Below, in pieces: positions 33,424-45,812 of a DNA stretch of 64,000 nt (the stretch's first letter is position 1; the number at the start of each line of letters is the position of its first letter). The stretch is from Nymphaea colorata (taxonomy: Eukaryota > Streptophyta > Magnoliopsida > Nymphaeales > Nymphaeaceae): the NCBI RefSeq assembly GCF_008831285.2, contig NC_045138.2, positions 22,417,934 through 22,481,933 of the forward strand, given 5' to 3'. Below the pieces are notes generated by a model. It was given only the letters and a program-made list of their open reading frames with translations, was not told the DNA's origin and did not search any database. Position numbers and translations under genes: made by a program.

Positions 33424-36400
33424 TCACAGCCAACCATATGAAATGTTCTCCCACATAAAGGGAGCAACCTTCCCCAGCTGCGGGCGGCCCCTGCAAAGAA
33501 TGCAGACACAGACGCAGACGGCCGCGATGGCAAGCACCGAGTTGATGTACGGCCGGTAAAGCAGGCCCCTTCCAGCGGGCAATCGACCTGGCCTTCTCGA
33601 GGCAGCGATCGCACAGCTTGTACAGGCTTTCTGCTGAACGGGCAACTGTTTTGGCTTCTCGGAGCTGGCTATAATCCAGGATTCATCCATTCGTGTAGAA
33701 GCCTCCGTGGGTTCAACAGTGATGGAAACTTGCCCACTTGCCCTATCCACTAGTTTCCGATGAACTAGGCTGTTGTAAGAGTGGTGGCTCTTCAACAGCG
33801 CGTAGCCATGAGGAGAAGTCCCACTTGCATCTAGTGCCGAAGTCCAGGCCTTCAGCCCAATCTGTCACAAGATAGACAGATAAAAAAAAACGTAAGATAA
33901 CGAACTCCCAAAAACCTTCACAAGGAGAATCCATTAGGTGTTGCAACAACATTAACACAGTATTCCATAAATTTATCTCAAAAATTAACGCAAATTTGTG
34001 GAACACTAGAATGCACCCCAATCATTGGGAAATTAATAGACTCGTGTTCCTACAGCCAAACGGTCCCTTAGAAATATGATCCTTACCTCTTGTGGATCGT
34101 TTGTCAAAGCATCAATTAAATCTTCGGATCCTCGTGCACAAGCTGCTAGATGCAGAGGAGTGATGCCGCCAACGCCAACTGAGTTGGGAGTGAAAAGATA
34201 GTCCGTCGAAGAACTGGAGTTTTTACTGCAGCCACGATATTGGAGAAGCAAATTGACCATCTTGACGCATCTTCTATTCACAGCGCGGTTTAGCAAATGA
34301 ATTTCTGATAAGATTTCCATCACCTCTTCCCTTTCCAAATTTCTCTCCATAAGAATATCGAGGAGGTTCTTGACTAATGCAATCCAATCCCTCTCAACGG
34401 AGAAAACAAAAAGATGCTTGAAGCGCTCACACGAAAAATCATTTCCACTGGACCCTTTGTGGTAGCTTCTTCTCTGAAATAGCCATCCAAGCTCATTGAG
34501 AAAGTGGACAATATCCTCCCTAGAGCTGGACGGTCCACTATCCTGCACTCGATCATCTGAGATCACAGTTGATTTCCTCAAACCCTGCTCTAACTCAGCT
34601 TCCAAGCTTCTCAGCTCCATACATATGTCTGCATCCGCAACTATAATTGGGAAGCTGTTCCCTTTGAACCCATTCTCAACCTGCACATTCACATCCACAA
34701 TAGAATATCGTTCAGAACAGTTGGAGTACAAACACAATTGTTAAAAAGATTGCACGGCAATAATCATGAGAGCAACTTACCTCAAGAAAGAATCGGCCCC
34801 ATAACATAGATGCTCCACAAGGAATGCTAAAACTTACAGAACTTATTAGCTCATCCAAGGCAATGGAAGGATTTTCAGAAACTTCTTCAGAAGCATAACC
34901 TCCCATGTACGTGCAGTGAATCCTACAGATATTTCACTTGAACTTAAGGACTAGAAAAATAGCTTACATTTGCGAATAAGGGTTGGGAAACCAAAAGTTC
35001 ACTTACCTGGTACCGGTAAACCTCAAGTTTCGACCTATCAAGTTAATCGCAGTCTCCTGCCCACCCACCACTGCTAATGGAGATGCATAGATTAGTTCAG
35101 GAGCTTGCCGTTCTTTCCATGACTTGGAGATCCTGATTTTCCCTGAGAAACCACAAATGCAATAAATATGCGAAAAAGCACTGCCATTCACGTGAACTCA
35201 ATACTTCTGCAATAGAATTTGTGCACACCATGCATATGAGATGCCAACTCGCCATCCATGTGGACAAGGAATCGACCACTTCTCCAAAACTCCGAGGCAG
35301 TATTGTGGACAAGTGATGTGACACGCTTCCGAAAGTCTTCCCGAAGCTGCAACCAGGATAGTCCACTTTTTAAGGTGGGTGGGGGTAAGGAGCAGCAAGA
35401 AATTTCCAAGTAAAAGCCAGTACTTTTATTAGAAACTAACAGGAAAATGAAGCAGACCTTTTCCCAAGCAAGGCAAGGCATTGATACATATACAGCGAGT
35501 ACTACACAACCTGGCCTTATATAGCTTTCCATATCTGATGGACTGTGATCAAGCCAATCCAATATCTGAAGAGGGTGATAAGATATTCAGTATATATGAG
35601 AATAGTCTCAGTTACAACTTACAACAACCTGTTTTTGAAGGAATTTACCTGTAGCCGAAGTGCTGGAGGGAAGTCGCTGGGATCCTTGTCAAAGAGCTTG
35701 AAGATTATGCGCCCAGTCCGATCCTATAATAGACAAACAGACACCAAATCCTAACTGAAGCACATATTTAAAAAAAATACAATCGGTTTAGTGAATTTTG
35801 TGAACCTTACCCGTGCATCGGAATTTGAACTAGATGGAGAATGGTCAGAACCAGATGACGATGTGTAGCCTGCTCTTCTGACAGGTGATGCTGACTCCTG
35901 AAACCTTTGAGGTAAACCAGGCAGAACGCCATTTTCAGTTCTTCCATTTGCACCTTTCAAGAGATTTAAAGGAAAGCCCCATTTGTTACCATGAGCAGTC
36001 TCTACAACGGAGCAATTATCCATAAGAGATGAAACTCTTTCTGTCTTTTTCATTTCCTCTGCAGAATGCAACGGAAACAGCTTTTGCACTACAGGAGAAG
36101 ATGAAGGGGACCTCTCCTCTGTCGGATTACTGCTATCAGAAGAGAAATACTTTCTACCTGAATCCATTCTTGATGAACTATCCTCTTCTGGAGAAGACAT
36201 AAATAGCTGCAGTGGTATACTTGGTCGAGAAGGTCGGACAGGGTGCTTTGAGACATCAGGTGAAAGAAATGACTTGCTTGACTCAAATTCACAGGAAGGA
36301 TGCAGCGTGCCAGTATTGGACTGTATTCTGGAACCATCCACCTGATCCTTAAAGCTAGCATTCATAGAGTGCTGTTCCTTCTGACCCTTTTCTTCATCAC

Positions 36401-37954
36401 ACTGATTCTTCGTGACATTTGATGGAAGTCGGGTTCCTGCAGATGATGCTGCTAGTGCAGCAGAAATAACTGCAAGAAAATCCGAGGAAGCTGCAGCTTG
36501 ATTCTCACTAGATTTTGCTAAATGCTCTGAAGAATGTGGCATCTGTTTAACATTTAGATCCATGTTTCCTGGCAAAGGAAATCTGCCACTGATGTTTTCG
36601 GGAAGTGGCATTGAGTTTATTTTACCAAGAATCTGAAGAAGATGGTTGTCTTTGTCAGGTAGTGGCAGGCCATTGTTACTTTTATCCGCATTACTTCCTA
36701 AGAGGAGAAAATTGTTTGTCATCAAATAATATCATAACATATGAACTGCTAAGTCACAAAAATATGCAAACGTATAGCAGACCAAGAAAGAACCACTCTT
36801 CAAATGCCAGAGCATAGTTGATTGCTGCTTTCTGGGATTGACAAAAAATACTCGACTATCTCCACTCTCCTTTAGGTTGAAAGGACTCATCACAGTAACA
36901 GATATTCATCGACACGCATGCAAGCACAGATGAAATGCTAAAACATTTAGTTATTATAGAATATGATGACTTAGGCAGTGATTCAGAGCAAGTTACACGA
37001 CAAAATGATGAGCCAAGTTAATGGACGCATGCAGGAGAAAATAGACTAGGTCAAGAAGAACCTTTATGTACCTTGCAAACGAGCCAAAACAGTCAGCAAA
37101 TTAACAAGGTCCAAGTTCCCAGCCGTAGCATTTTCCTTCCCTCCAGACAGCAGCAGACGTGAAGATGCATCTTCTGGCTGAGTCTTTCTTCTACGCCTGT
37201 TATGTCCTGCAAGCCTCCGCCTGCAGCTTCTCTTCCCTTCATCGAATTCCAGAAGGGGATGAAACCTGCATGGACAAGCAAATGAACCTTCCTGAGAGAC
37301 AAAACTAGAAACTAAGAAGCCAGAAATGCTATAGCATCAGTTACATCAATTTTACCTGCTACATTGTTGGCAGAATCTCTGCATTTGTTTGCCGACCAAT
37401 GCTTTAGTGGTTTTACTATGGACCTCACAGACCTTGTGACGCCGATGATAATCTTTAGCATTTGATAAATCTGCTTTGCAATCATCCACTTGGCACATCG
37501 GATAGCTGCCGTTTGGTGAACCAGAACGGACGCGCTTGTTTGGCCTCACTGCAGCATCATCCACCATAGAGTATGAACCACCTCCAAGCTTCAGTGTTAG
37601 GCCTTCTGCATCATCATCCTCAGTGTTATTCTTCAAATCTGGTGGCTTGAGGCTTTCCTTGCCTCTTCCCTTGTCAGGAAATTCAACCTCAGAAACAGCA
37701 CTTTGCTGCTCATTTGCTACAGGTTTTGCAACACACATGAGACTGTCCCAACCCCAGGCCTTTGGATTCCAATTTGCCGATGGTCCTCGGTAATCAACAA
37801 CGTTCAAAGGAAGAGGTGTCGATTGGTGGCAAACAGTGTTAGCCCAAGGCAAATCACGCTTCTTGGCCATAGCAGCCGGCTCACAGAATCGTGTTGGAAC
37901 TGCCTGGTGAATGAACAAAGGACCAGCAACTTGCGGGCCTAACTCCCTTTCCAT
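33424..37954 (-). CDS. SQUAMOSA promoter-binding-like protein, long ankyrin-type (SPL14/SPL16 group)
   Basis: SPL proteins are plant transcription factors that bind GTAC-core DNA; the long members act in development and stress responses. Ten coding exons on the minus strand all have GT-AG introns: 37356-37954, 37072-37265, 35811-36697, 35649-35723, 35458-35565, 35229-35346, 35007-35142, 34781-34922, 34087-34680, 33424-33861. They join in frame to 1,096 residues. The SBP domain (about 151-227) has both zinc sites: C154, C159, C176, H179 and C195, C198, H202, C214. It overlaps a basic nuclear-localisation stretch (211-227), and as in the family it is split by intron 1. A Trp-rich [10 protein letters not shown] motif lies in the N-terminal region. 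Exons 4-8 encode the conserved [11 protein letters not shown]...GRFFLE region of the SPL14/SPL16 type. An ankyrin-like segment with [10 protein letters not shown] (925-934) follows, then a C-terminal hydrophobic helix [15 protein letters not shown] (about 1059-1073). The frame is intact. No miR156 target-like site was seen, as expected for long SPLs. Confidence 0.96.
33900..34070. mobile_element. Possible MITE in the last SPL intron
   Basis: The intron between coding exons 9 and 10 (33862-34086) contains, on the minus strand, GGGACCGTTTGGCTGTAGG followed by AT-rich sequence with TATGGAAT and TTGTTGCAACACC. The CCGTTTGGC start is typical of plant MITE ends, but no matching terminus or duplication is clear. 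Confidence 0.3.
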
Positions 37955-39390
37955 TTTCCAAGCCGCAGTAAAAAGTCACGCCTAATTCAACCCGACGCTG
38001 CACCAAAATCTGAGGGGAAAAGAAAAACAACAAACCCAAGCATCTCAGAATCAACATCAGCTTGTGATTCTCCTCTCTACAAGATTTAGCATCTTAAAGT
38101 CATAAATCACTGATTCTTACCTATAGAAGATTCAATCTAACCAAAAACCTACGGACGAACAGAAAGGCAAGAAATTTTCCATGACATAAGGGGGAGCGAT
38201 TTGCTGTCCCTATACATGATCATTGTTGATGATCCACCTAATTGGATCCGTAATATAATATTCTTCGTTGCTGAACAAAATTCAAAAGAAGAAGTAACAA
38301 GAGTCCCAAAAGTGAAAATATTCAGTCACAATTCACTATTTTACTTCCCCCTGTCTACAGGTAACGAGAATAATCAAGAACGTTCTTAACAGAAGAAAAC
38401 ATTCCAGAGGTCGCAGATCTCACAGTTAATTTAAGGTCTAGCTACTGTGCTATAAACATGTGGATTTAAAAATAAAAAAGGGCAAATCACCAGCAGTCCA
38501 AGAAGAAGACGAAGAATAAGAAGAAGACAGCAAAAAAGGCACGAGAATGAAGTTTTTCCAACTGAACGCATTCCTATCATTACTTTCAGAAAAGATGCAC
38601 GCAAAAAACTAAGCAATTTGACGAGAAAGGACCAAATTCTAACGTCCATGGGGCTGGTCATCAACGAATTTGCGCTGCGCTTACCTCTAATGTCAAGAAG
38701 TTGGGGCTTCCGCTGATCACCAATTCTCGACTCGGAAAAGGGGGAAAGGAGACTCTGAAGACCAAAAAAATCGTAGATCTGGATAGAGAAGGTGCCTTAC
38801 CGCTACTGCAGAAACTGCAAAAATCCAACCGGCTTTCTGGCCTCTCCCGTCCGAAGCCCTATTTCCACCTTGAAAATACTCCAAAAAGCCGCAAAAAATT
38901 TCCAATCCCACTCAACTCCGAAACGACGTCTACAGCATCCGGAACCCCGCCCCCGGCAACCTTCATCCAGAATCCACTCGTCACCAGCCCCACGAGCCCT
39001 CCGATCCTCAAACTGGAAGCCAGAGAGAGAGAGAGGGAAAGAAGACAGAGAGAGAGGTGTGTGGGCACTTTTGCCTCTTTCCTCCCCCCGCGAGCACTCA
39101 AAGAATCGTCTTCGTCCCTCTCAATAATTCAGCCCTAAAGAAGAAGAAAAAAAAAAAAACCAGAAGCGAATTTCAAACCCTACGCCACCATCACGCCATC
39201 GCCATCTCTCTTTCCCTCACTCTCTCTCTCTCTCTCTGGTCTCTCCTCCTCCTCAGTCATGGAAATGGGAAAAGGAAGAAACTTTTCTAACAAAAAATAA
39301 AAAACAGAGGGAGAAAAAAATAATTTAGAGTCCAAACGGACCACGCGACGTTGGTTTACCAGATCTCAACCCACCGCCCCCTCCTCGATA
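37955..39390 (-). other. SPL 5' UTR with a 5'-UTR intron
   Basis: On the minus strand, CCCCTCAG|A at 38012-38009 is a good acceptor 55 bp before the ATG, and AGAG|GTAAGC at 38685-38684 is a good donor. This gives an inferred 675-bp leader intron (38010-38684). The upstream leader exon would run from about 39,390 to 38,685 and contains GA-rich runs (near 39,025-39,050 and 39,215-39,237) and upstream reading frames of 80 and 64 codons. The exon edges are inferred from splice consensus only. Confidence 0.55.
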
Positions 39391-39418
39391 CATTTATTAA
39401 TCAGCTTTAACCCTAACT

Positions 39419-39426
39419 CTTTTATA
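39419..39426 (-). promoter_or_regulatory. Candidate TATA box for the SPL gene
   Basis: TATAAAAG on the minus strand, upstream of the GA-rich leader. Transcription would begin near 39,390. Confidence 0.38.
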
Positions 39427-40099
39427 TCGCAGTACAAGAGGCGGGACCAGCGGCTCTGCGCCTGCTCCCCCCCCTCTCTCTCTCCTCTCCTCTCCTCAGA
39501 GACGCCTTTTTCTTTCGTTTATTTTAAATAAACGTACTAATTAGGACGTAAATAATTTGACGAGGGACGGGAAATAATAATGAAATGGGGGAAGAGAAAA
39601 TGACGGGAAATGCCGATGGAGGTCAACTTCAGTACGGTTAAAGGGGAGGGTTGGGATTAGTGGGTCATGTGGGGTTGGGATTCGCGGGAGATTTCTCCTT
39701 TATCCGAAATCACTCACTCACTCTTGTAGCTATCCCCTTTGCTTCAATCACTTTAAAGCGTGCAGTTCCTCCACCAACTCGGCTCCTTCTCATTTCATTG
39801 TGTGTTGTTGTTACTGTTTCGTTTTTTTTTTATATTTTTTTTTTATATTTAAAGGTGAGTGGTTAATTTCATCGCCTTGTCCATCTCATTGGGTTTTCAT
39901 ATATCATGCTTCGGAATCTTTACGGTACAAAGATAGAGCACACTAAGACGTGATAGTAAACTTGCCGTTCAGTACATTACCACCTCTCGGGTATATTGTT
40001 CCTCACTCTCAATCGCTCGGCTCCTTCTTCTTTTTTTTTTTCATGGTTCAACCTCTTGCTTAACCCCTCGCCTTTTGGCGACTATCTCACAAATATAAT
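39427..40099. other. SPL upstream region
   Basis: Contains CT-rich tracts (39,470-39,500) and AT-rich sequence. No other gene is recognised; a 71-codon forward frame at 39651 ends in low-complexity sequence. Confidence 0.45.
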
Positions 40100-40250
40100 A
40101 AATTGTTCTTATCCAATGATTCTACTTTAAAATTTAAAATGGTTTCATAAAACATGACGTTTCAAAGTTTGATGAATTTGCTCTACGTTTTTGGGTAGTT
40201 TTACTAGATAACAATTTGTTACCATGCTAAATGGGCTTTTAGCAGTCATT
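40100..40250. mobile_element. MITE-like block of the 1.57-kb family
   Basis: Contains TTGTTCTTATCCAATGATTCTAC near the left and GATAACAATTTGTTACCATGC near the right, with 'GGTTTCATAAAACATGACGTTTCA' between. The order and motifs match the copies at 1.57 and 4.59 kb. Ends are approximate. Confidence 0.42.
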
Positions 40251-40554
40251 TTACAATAATAACCATGTGAAATTGTTTCATGTACATGAATTTATCATAA
40301 TATCATAGAATAGTAACATACAGTCATTGTTTAAGAACAACTTTTTAAAATATAAGGTTTCCTTTTAGTATCTGAGGATAACACCCCGCTGTGCTTCAAC
40401 TTGCACATCAGTACCTTTTCTTTCTCTTCCCACTTTTTTGCACCACAAACAATTGGCTCAACATGAAATTTATTTAGAATCTGATACGCACATATATTTA
40501 TAACTTGAGTCCTACGTAAAATAATAATAATAATAATAATTAGTTTTAAATCCT

Positions 40555-40735
40555 ATTAACGCAATAGATCATTTGCTAACATCAACATATTGATACTGCC
40601 CCATGAATCTACCATAAAAATTGAAGTAAAATATTTATTTCAATGTTTCATCAATTTAACTTAACTTTTTATAATAGATTCATGCAATAGTAACAATGTG
40701 TTACTGGCTTATTATCAAACGAATTATGGAGCATC
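40555..40735. mobile_element. MITE-like block of the 1.57-kb family, second local copy
   Basis: CATATTGATACTGCCCCATGAATCTACC at the left and GATTCATGCAATAGTAACAATGTGTTAC at the right form the family's imperfect inverted repeat. It shares the CCCATGA.TCTACC block with the 1,570-1,718 element. Target duplication not found. Confidence 0.48.
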
Positions 40736-40745
40736 TTCTCAAGTT

Positions 40746-40827
40746 GACAGTTACTTTTAAAGTTGAAACTAGTAAAAGCGAAGAATGACAGTCACTTTTA
40801 AAGTTGAAACTAGTAAAACCGAATAAT
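40746..40827. repeat. 41-bp direct tandem duplication
   Basis: Two copies (40746-40786 and 40787-40827) share CTTTTAAAGTTGAAACTAGT with few differences. Confidence 0.8.
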
Positions 40828-40868
40828 GTTAAACTTTTTCTTGAGTAGGCTTTTTTTTTTCTTTTAAG

Positions 40869-40928
40869 GAGTATTTAGCATTATTGGGCCTTTTTTTTCT
40901 TTCAATGAGTATTTAGCATTATTGGGCT
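40869..40928. repeat. 38-bp direct tandem duplication
   Basis: GAGTATTTAGCATTATTGGG occurs at 40869 and 40907, separated by a poly-T tract. Confidence 0.75.
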
Positions 40929-42598
40929 TTCACATGTCCAGACTTAGTTAGTTGCTGACACATTTAATTGGATCATTAAAAATATGTTTGGTTGCATTTT
41001 GTAGTAACCGATCAAGCATATTTTTAAATGTCTTCGAACATAACATATTTCGAAAGAATGCGATGTATCAAAACAGAACAAAAGCTTCATGTACATATAT
41101 GGTTCCTTTTGTTTTACTAAATTGCAAATATAAAGGTATAGAGCAAAGTCAAGTCACATTCCTCCCTTTATGTTTTCTTTGTTGGAAAGCTAGAAATATC
41201 ATGACCCACGGTATCACGAGAAGACCTCAAAAATTTTCATGATAATGTACATAGAATAATCTCAAGTCCTTTTCTACAAGTAATACCGCGATTTACCCCT
41301 ATTAAAGGACGTGTATCCTCATATGTTGAACACTCCATGTGTGGATGTTGAACTTTAACAATTAGTATGAGACTTTGAACTGTTCTTTTGCATTTTAAAT
41401 AGATTTCATATGTCAGCGGCAGAGCTAGAGTTTTTTTGTCGAAGAAAACTCAATAAAAAAAATTAGGACCCCTCAAGTAGATGGTAAAATGATTGGAAGG
41501 CAGTGTAAAAAATAAGTAAATAATTGAGGAGCAACAATATATAAAATAAACACATATATGGAGCCAACAAGGACTTAAATAGATAGATTTTATGGGACTG
41601 TATGGACAACTCCCCACACAAGACCAAATTTCACTTGGCCCCTCACATGTGCATATTCAAAGGAGTATAAATGAAATATATAAAGCCCCAAAATGTTTTT
41701 CAAATTTTTTGATCTCAGAATTTCTCATACATGAGATGTTACAATGCTTCAGGGATGTCAATAGATCCAATTTGAATTGGATATCTGACCAAACCGATCC
41801 GAAAAAAAAACGAATATAAAAAAAAAAATAGTATTCGGTTAAGAAATCATATCAGATTCGGATTTAATCAATTGCATCCAATCGGATTTCGATTTGGATA
41901 TACATAAATATCTGATCGAATTCGGATCAGATTCATTTTTTAAGACAGATATCTTGTATCTAATGCCATAAATTTTTAGTCCTGAGATGGTTTTATTTTT
42001 TTCAAATAAAAATATAAAATGGTATTTGAATGATTCTTAATAACTTAAAAATATGCAATATGTAGCATATATTTTATAGGAATTGAAAAGCTTCTAGTTA
42101 ATCCTTGATTTCTAAACTTTCATAAAAGATGAACTCAGCGAACATCACATCTGACGTAGGTTTGATATGTGATCTGATTGTTCAAAATTGAATAAAAAAT
42201 TCACATTTGAGATTGAATACCTTGAATGAGTCATGATCATGAGTTTGAAGGCGCTTAAGTTATTTGATAGGTTAAGTTAGATGCGTCTTCCTCGTTTAGC
42301 ACATTTTAACACAAGCAAAAAATATTAATTATAAACTCCTTTGGTGGTCCACATCATTTGCATTTAAAGTAGCTCAATACACCAAATTTAATTATTTTGT
42401 CAAGTAAGAGTAAAAAATTTTTGATTTCTAACAATGCTAACCCAAAAGAAGAGAAAATCTAATACGATTTAATGCTTTCTTTTAGTCGGAAGAAAAGGAA
42501 ACACTAGCGAGAACTTAAGAGCACTTGGAAAGACCTCCCCATTTTAATTCGGCTTTTTTAACACCAAATTTTGATTCAGTTTGACTAGGGAACACTAG
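40929..42598. other. Spacer with dispersed repeats, no recognised gene
   Basis: 41,410-41,570 resembles the GGAGCC-type repeat (GCGGCAGAGCTAG ... GGAGCCAACAAGG). 41,751-41,945 resembles the GATCCGAATC repeat at 19.9-20.5 kb. A 96-codon forward frame at 40952 has no domain. Confidence 0.42.
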
Positions 42599-42785
42599 GG
42601 GAGCTACATATAAGGTTGTGTGGGCAACTGCCCCCACTAGTAATGAAATTTTTATTAATTTTTACATATTTTTACATAAATGTCTTACATTTATTTATTT
42701 ATTTATATATGTTGTGTTCTTTCGAAAATGAGAATTTCTACAAAAGTGTTTCATAGTAAAAAATTCTTGGCTTCGCCACTGCTAG
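42599..42785. mobile_element. Probable MITE of the GGAGC family
   Basis: Starts AGGGGAGCTACATATAAGG and ends TTGGCTTCGCCACTGCTAG around AT-rich sequence, like the 3.17-kb element. The inverted repeat is weak and no target duplication was found. Confidence 0.38.
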
Positions 42786-43085
42786 GAAACAATGGATAAG
42801 AATAATTCATGTTTAAGGCTAATGGAGCAAGGAACAAATGCTTTGGTATTATACGATATATGGGTAGTTCATGACCGTAATTAAGTCAGAAAGTTTTTTT
42901 CTAAAGTTTAGTGTCCCTTTTATGAAGACTGACTAGATACAGATTTTTCTATTTCAACGGAAAAGTTGAGAATCCTTGCTTCCAAACATAGTTTCGTTGC
43001 CTAGTAACTTATCAACTTTTAAATCTTTTTCGCAATTTTTTCACAAAAAGTATAGTAAAAGTACAACACGCACAGACACACACAC
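42786..43085. other. AT-rich spacer, nothing recognised
   Basis: No coding frame or repeat structure. Confidence 0.5.
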
Positions 43086-43113
43086 ACTCTCTCTCTCTCT
43101 CTCTTTAATTTTG

Positions 43114-43150
<37 letters not shown>
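43086..43150. repeat. (CT)n ... (TA)n compound microsatellite
   Basis: CT run to about 43104, a short unique piece, then a TA run of about 36 bp. Confidence 0.93.
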
Positions 43151-43154
<4 letters not shown>

Positions 43155-45804
43155 GTTATTAACAAAAGAGAGTTGTTTGCATGAAAAAATACAAAGCTAA
43201 TGTGCACCATTCTGAGTAGTAGATACCCACCACATCTAATCAATCCAAAATTAGAGCTGTCGTCAATTCCGAAACATCGGAAGGATAGGCCTTCATCCTT
43301 CTATTAACTAAAAATTGTGCGCAGCTCAGGAACTAAGGAAAGACCGGTGTTTTACCGTGGTGAGTTGTTAACCTCTTATTCACCTAAAACAATACTACAA
43401 GCAGAATATACAATTCCTTTAACATCTACATCAAGTTCCAGGTTGACGTGTGTGTTGTATAAGTTTATAACCATATGTGAATAGAATAATGTGATGACCA
43501 TGATATACATTGACAATGAGTTGTTCAATCGACTTAGTTATCAAATTATAAGGTGTCACATATTATCTTTTTAAGAGTTGCTCGACAATTTATATTTTTA
43601 ATTTTGGAAAATAATTTTTGCAAGTGGTGATTTATAAATAATAGTTCAAGTTTATTAGACGACTCACATATTAATCAACAGCCATCATGTTTACTTACTT
43701 TATATTTATAAACTGATATATAAGTAAACATAAAGACTATGTGAACAAATTATGAATCGCACAATACTAATTGTTTAAATAAGAACGCAGGTGAAGCTAC
43801 CTTTTTGAAAGAGTGAATATTTTATATTTTGACTTAAAAGACATAACGTTTCTGTATTTGTCATTTATGTAGAACAAAAACTCATAAATTAATAGGTTTA
43901 TTCAATGAAAATATTTTATAAAAAAATACATAGTTTATAAAATGTGTAAATTGAAGAAATATGAATACTATCTTGACTGGTCATGAATTATCCGATCATG
44001 CATTGATGTAAAGAAATGAATTAGTTCTTGAGATTAACATATGCATATATGTACACCTTGGATTCAGATAGCGTTTGTCATCCTGGACCGCCCTATTTTC
44101 AAGATCATTGAACGCTCCAATGCAAGACTGCTGGGAGGTCTACTCCTGGATATCATTGAATCTCTAAAGAATAAACGAATACCAAATCAATTCATTACTT
44201 TACCTCTCATATGATTATAAATGCTTGGTGAAGACAACATTGAACATTATCATTACTTTCCTATTATTTCACCAAATATAAGCACAACCTGCATCATTCT
44301 TCACCACCAAATAAGAAAGTAGAAGCAAACAACAACTGCATTAAAATCTTCAACTACAACACAAGGAGCGGTTTCACTTTTTTACTAAATAAGAAAGATC
44401 TTACAACGAACATCTCCTGTCTAACCAATTAGAACGAAGATAGATGACATACACATTAATGCACACCAGCACTATAGATCTGATCACACAATCAATACAA
44501 TCCAGTACGCGGCCGTTCTTGAAACTTTTACATGGATTCCACACGACTAAAATTCTCTGAGTGGAAAGGCCACCAACCATGTTGGACTCCAAAGCGTAAT
44601 ATCAAAACTTTCCTCTACAATAATCATGTATCTCCTGATGTAGCATGGTATCCAAAATAACAAAAACTTCCATCATGCTTTTTTAATACAACATGACATG
44701 ATTCATCAGTTATTGCAGAAATATGGTTCCTTCCTGGCACATTTCCAAGTCATTAGTCCTCTTCTTTAACAGGTCTGTCTTCAACTTTTTCCTACTACTT
44801 TGATATGACATCAAAACTTTGAAAAATTTAACTCTGTCATGTCTAGAACCAAAGATACTGATTAATGACAAAAATATCTCTTGTTCACACAAAAAAGACA
44901 AGTTTTTGATGAGATAAAATTGGAAATAAAAAAAGTGAAATGACTAGGAAGGACATGTTTTTTTGTAAATTACAAAAAGCATCCCTCCCTCTTCTTTTAC
45001 TGCATAGGCGAGCGGCAGACACAACCTTCAATAGGTCGCTCTTGAACTCCAATGACCATTTCACTTTTCAACGATTCCCGAGCATGAGAATAAGGATATA
45101 CCTTAAGAACAACAACATTATGCAAAGTCTCATCCTCTATGCAGATGTCCATCTATGATATGATTCTCATCTTTTATCCTTAGAAGATCAAATATGTTAA
45201 AAAAAAAGACTTCTTCCCAAAAGCTATATCATTTGTCTCATCCACCGAGGACAAACAACACAAGATGCTAGGAGAAGGGAGAGGATAGAGAGAACATAGA
45301 AAGGAGAACAGAAAATGACAAGAGGTGAGAAGGAGAAAGAATAATACAGCAGGAACAAATATTCCCAAAAAGGATGGGAGAAGAAGGAAATTTCAAGACG
45401 ACGATTGCCAAAAATGAGGTCCGAGTATGAACATGAGAGGGACAAGAAGCATGCAGTAAGTACTGAGCAGTTAGGAAGTGAGAACTCAAGCATCTACAAG
45501 AAGAGACTGTAACTTGAGCATATGAATGAAGATTAGATGGTTGTGAAGTTCTGTTTGCATTTGGAGAGACTTCCAAGAATTGAATCACACATGTTCGAGG
45601 GCCATCTCGCCTACAATCGAAATATCATCGTCCACTTGGAGGAGGATTACGTGAGACTGAGGCAGAACACCACCAATCCTCACCACTAGATGACAAAATG
45701 TTAGTTTTGCTAAGAATAGCACTGAACAAGAACACCCACGGAGGAAGTATGAAATCTGAAGCCGGGGGGCGAAAGGGAAGCGTGTGTTTGGAAAAAGGAA
45801 ACTG
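43151..45804. other. Spacer, no recognised gene
   Basis: Minus-strand frames at 44401-44592, 44710-44901 and 45180-45812 have no secure family; the last group is Ser/Leu/Phe-rich. One of them (44401-44592) contains ILVVWNP, vaguely like a LINE endonuclease, but too short to call. Confidence 0.42.
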
Positions 45805-45812
45805 CTGGCCAC

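Noticed and set aside
33424-37954. miR156 target site in the SPL gene
   Set aside because: No sequence resembling the conserved target was seen in the exons; long SPLs of this group normally lack it.
44401-44592. LINE endonuclease-like peptide (ILVVWNP...)
   Set aside because: Too short and only one vague motif; no reverse transcriptase or poly-A tail nearby.
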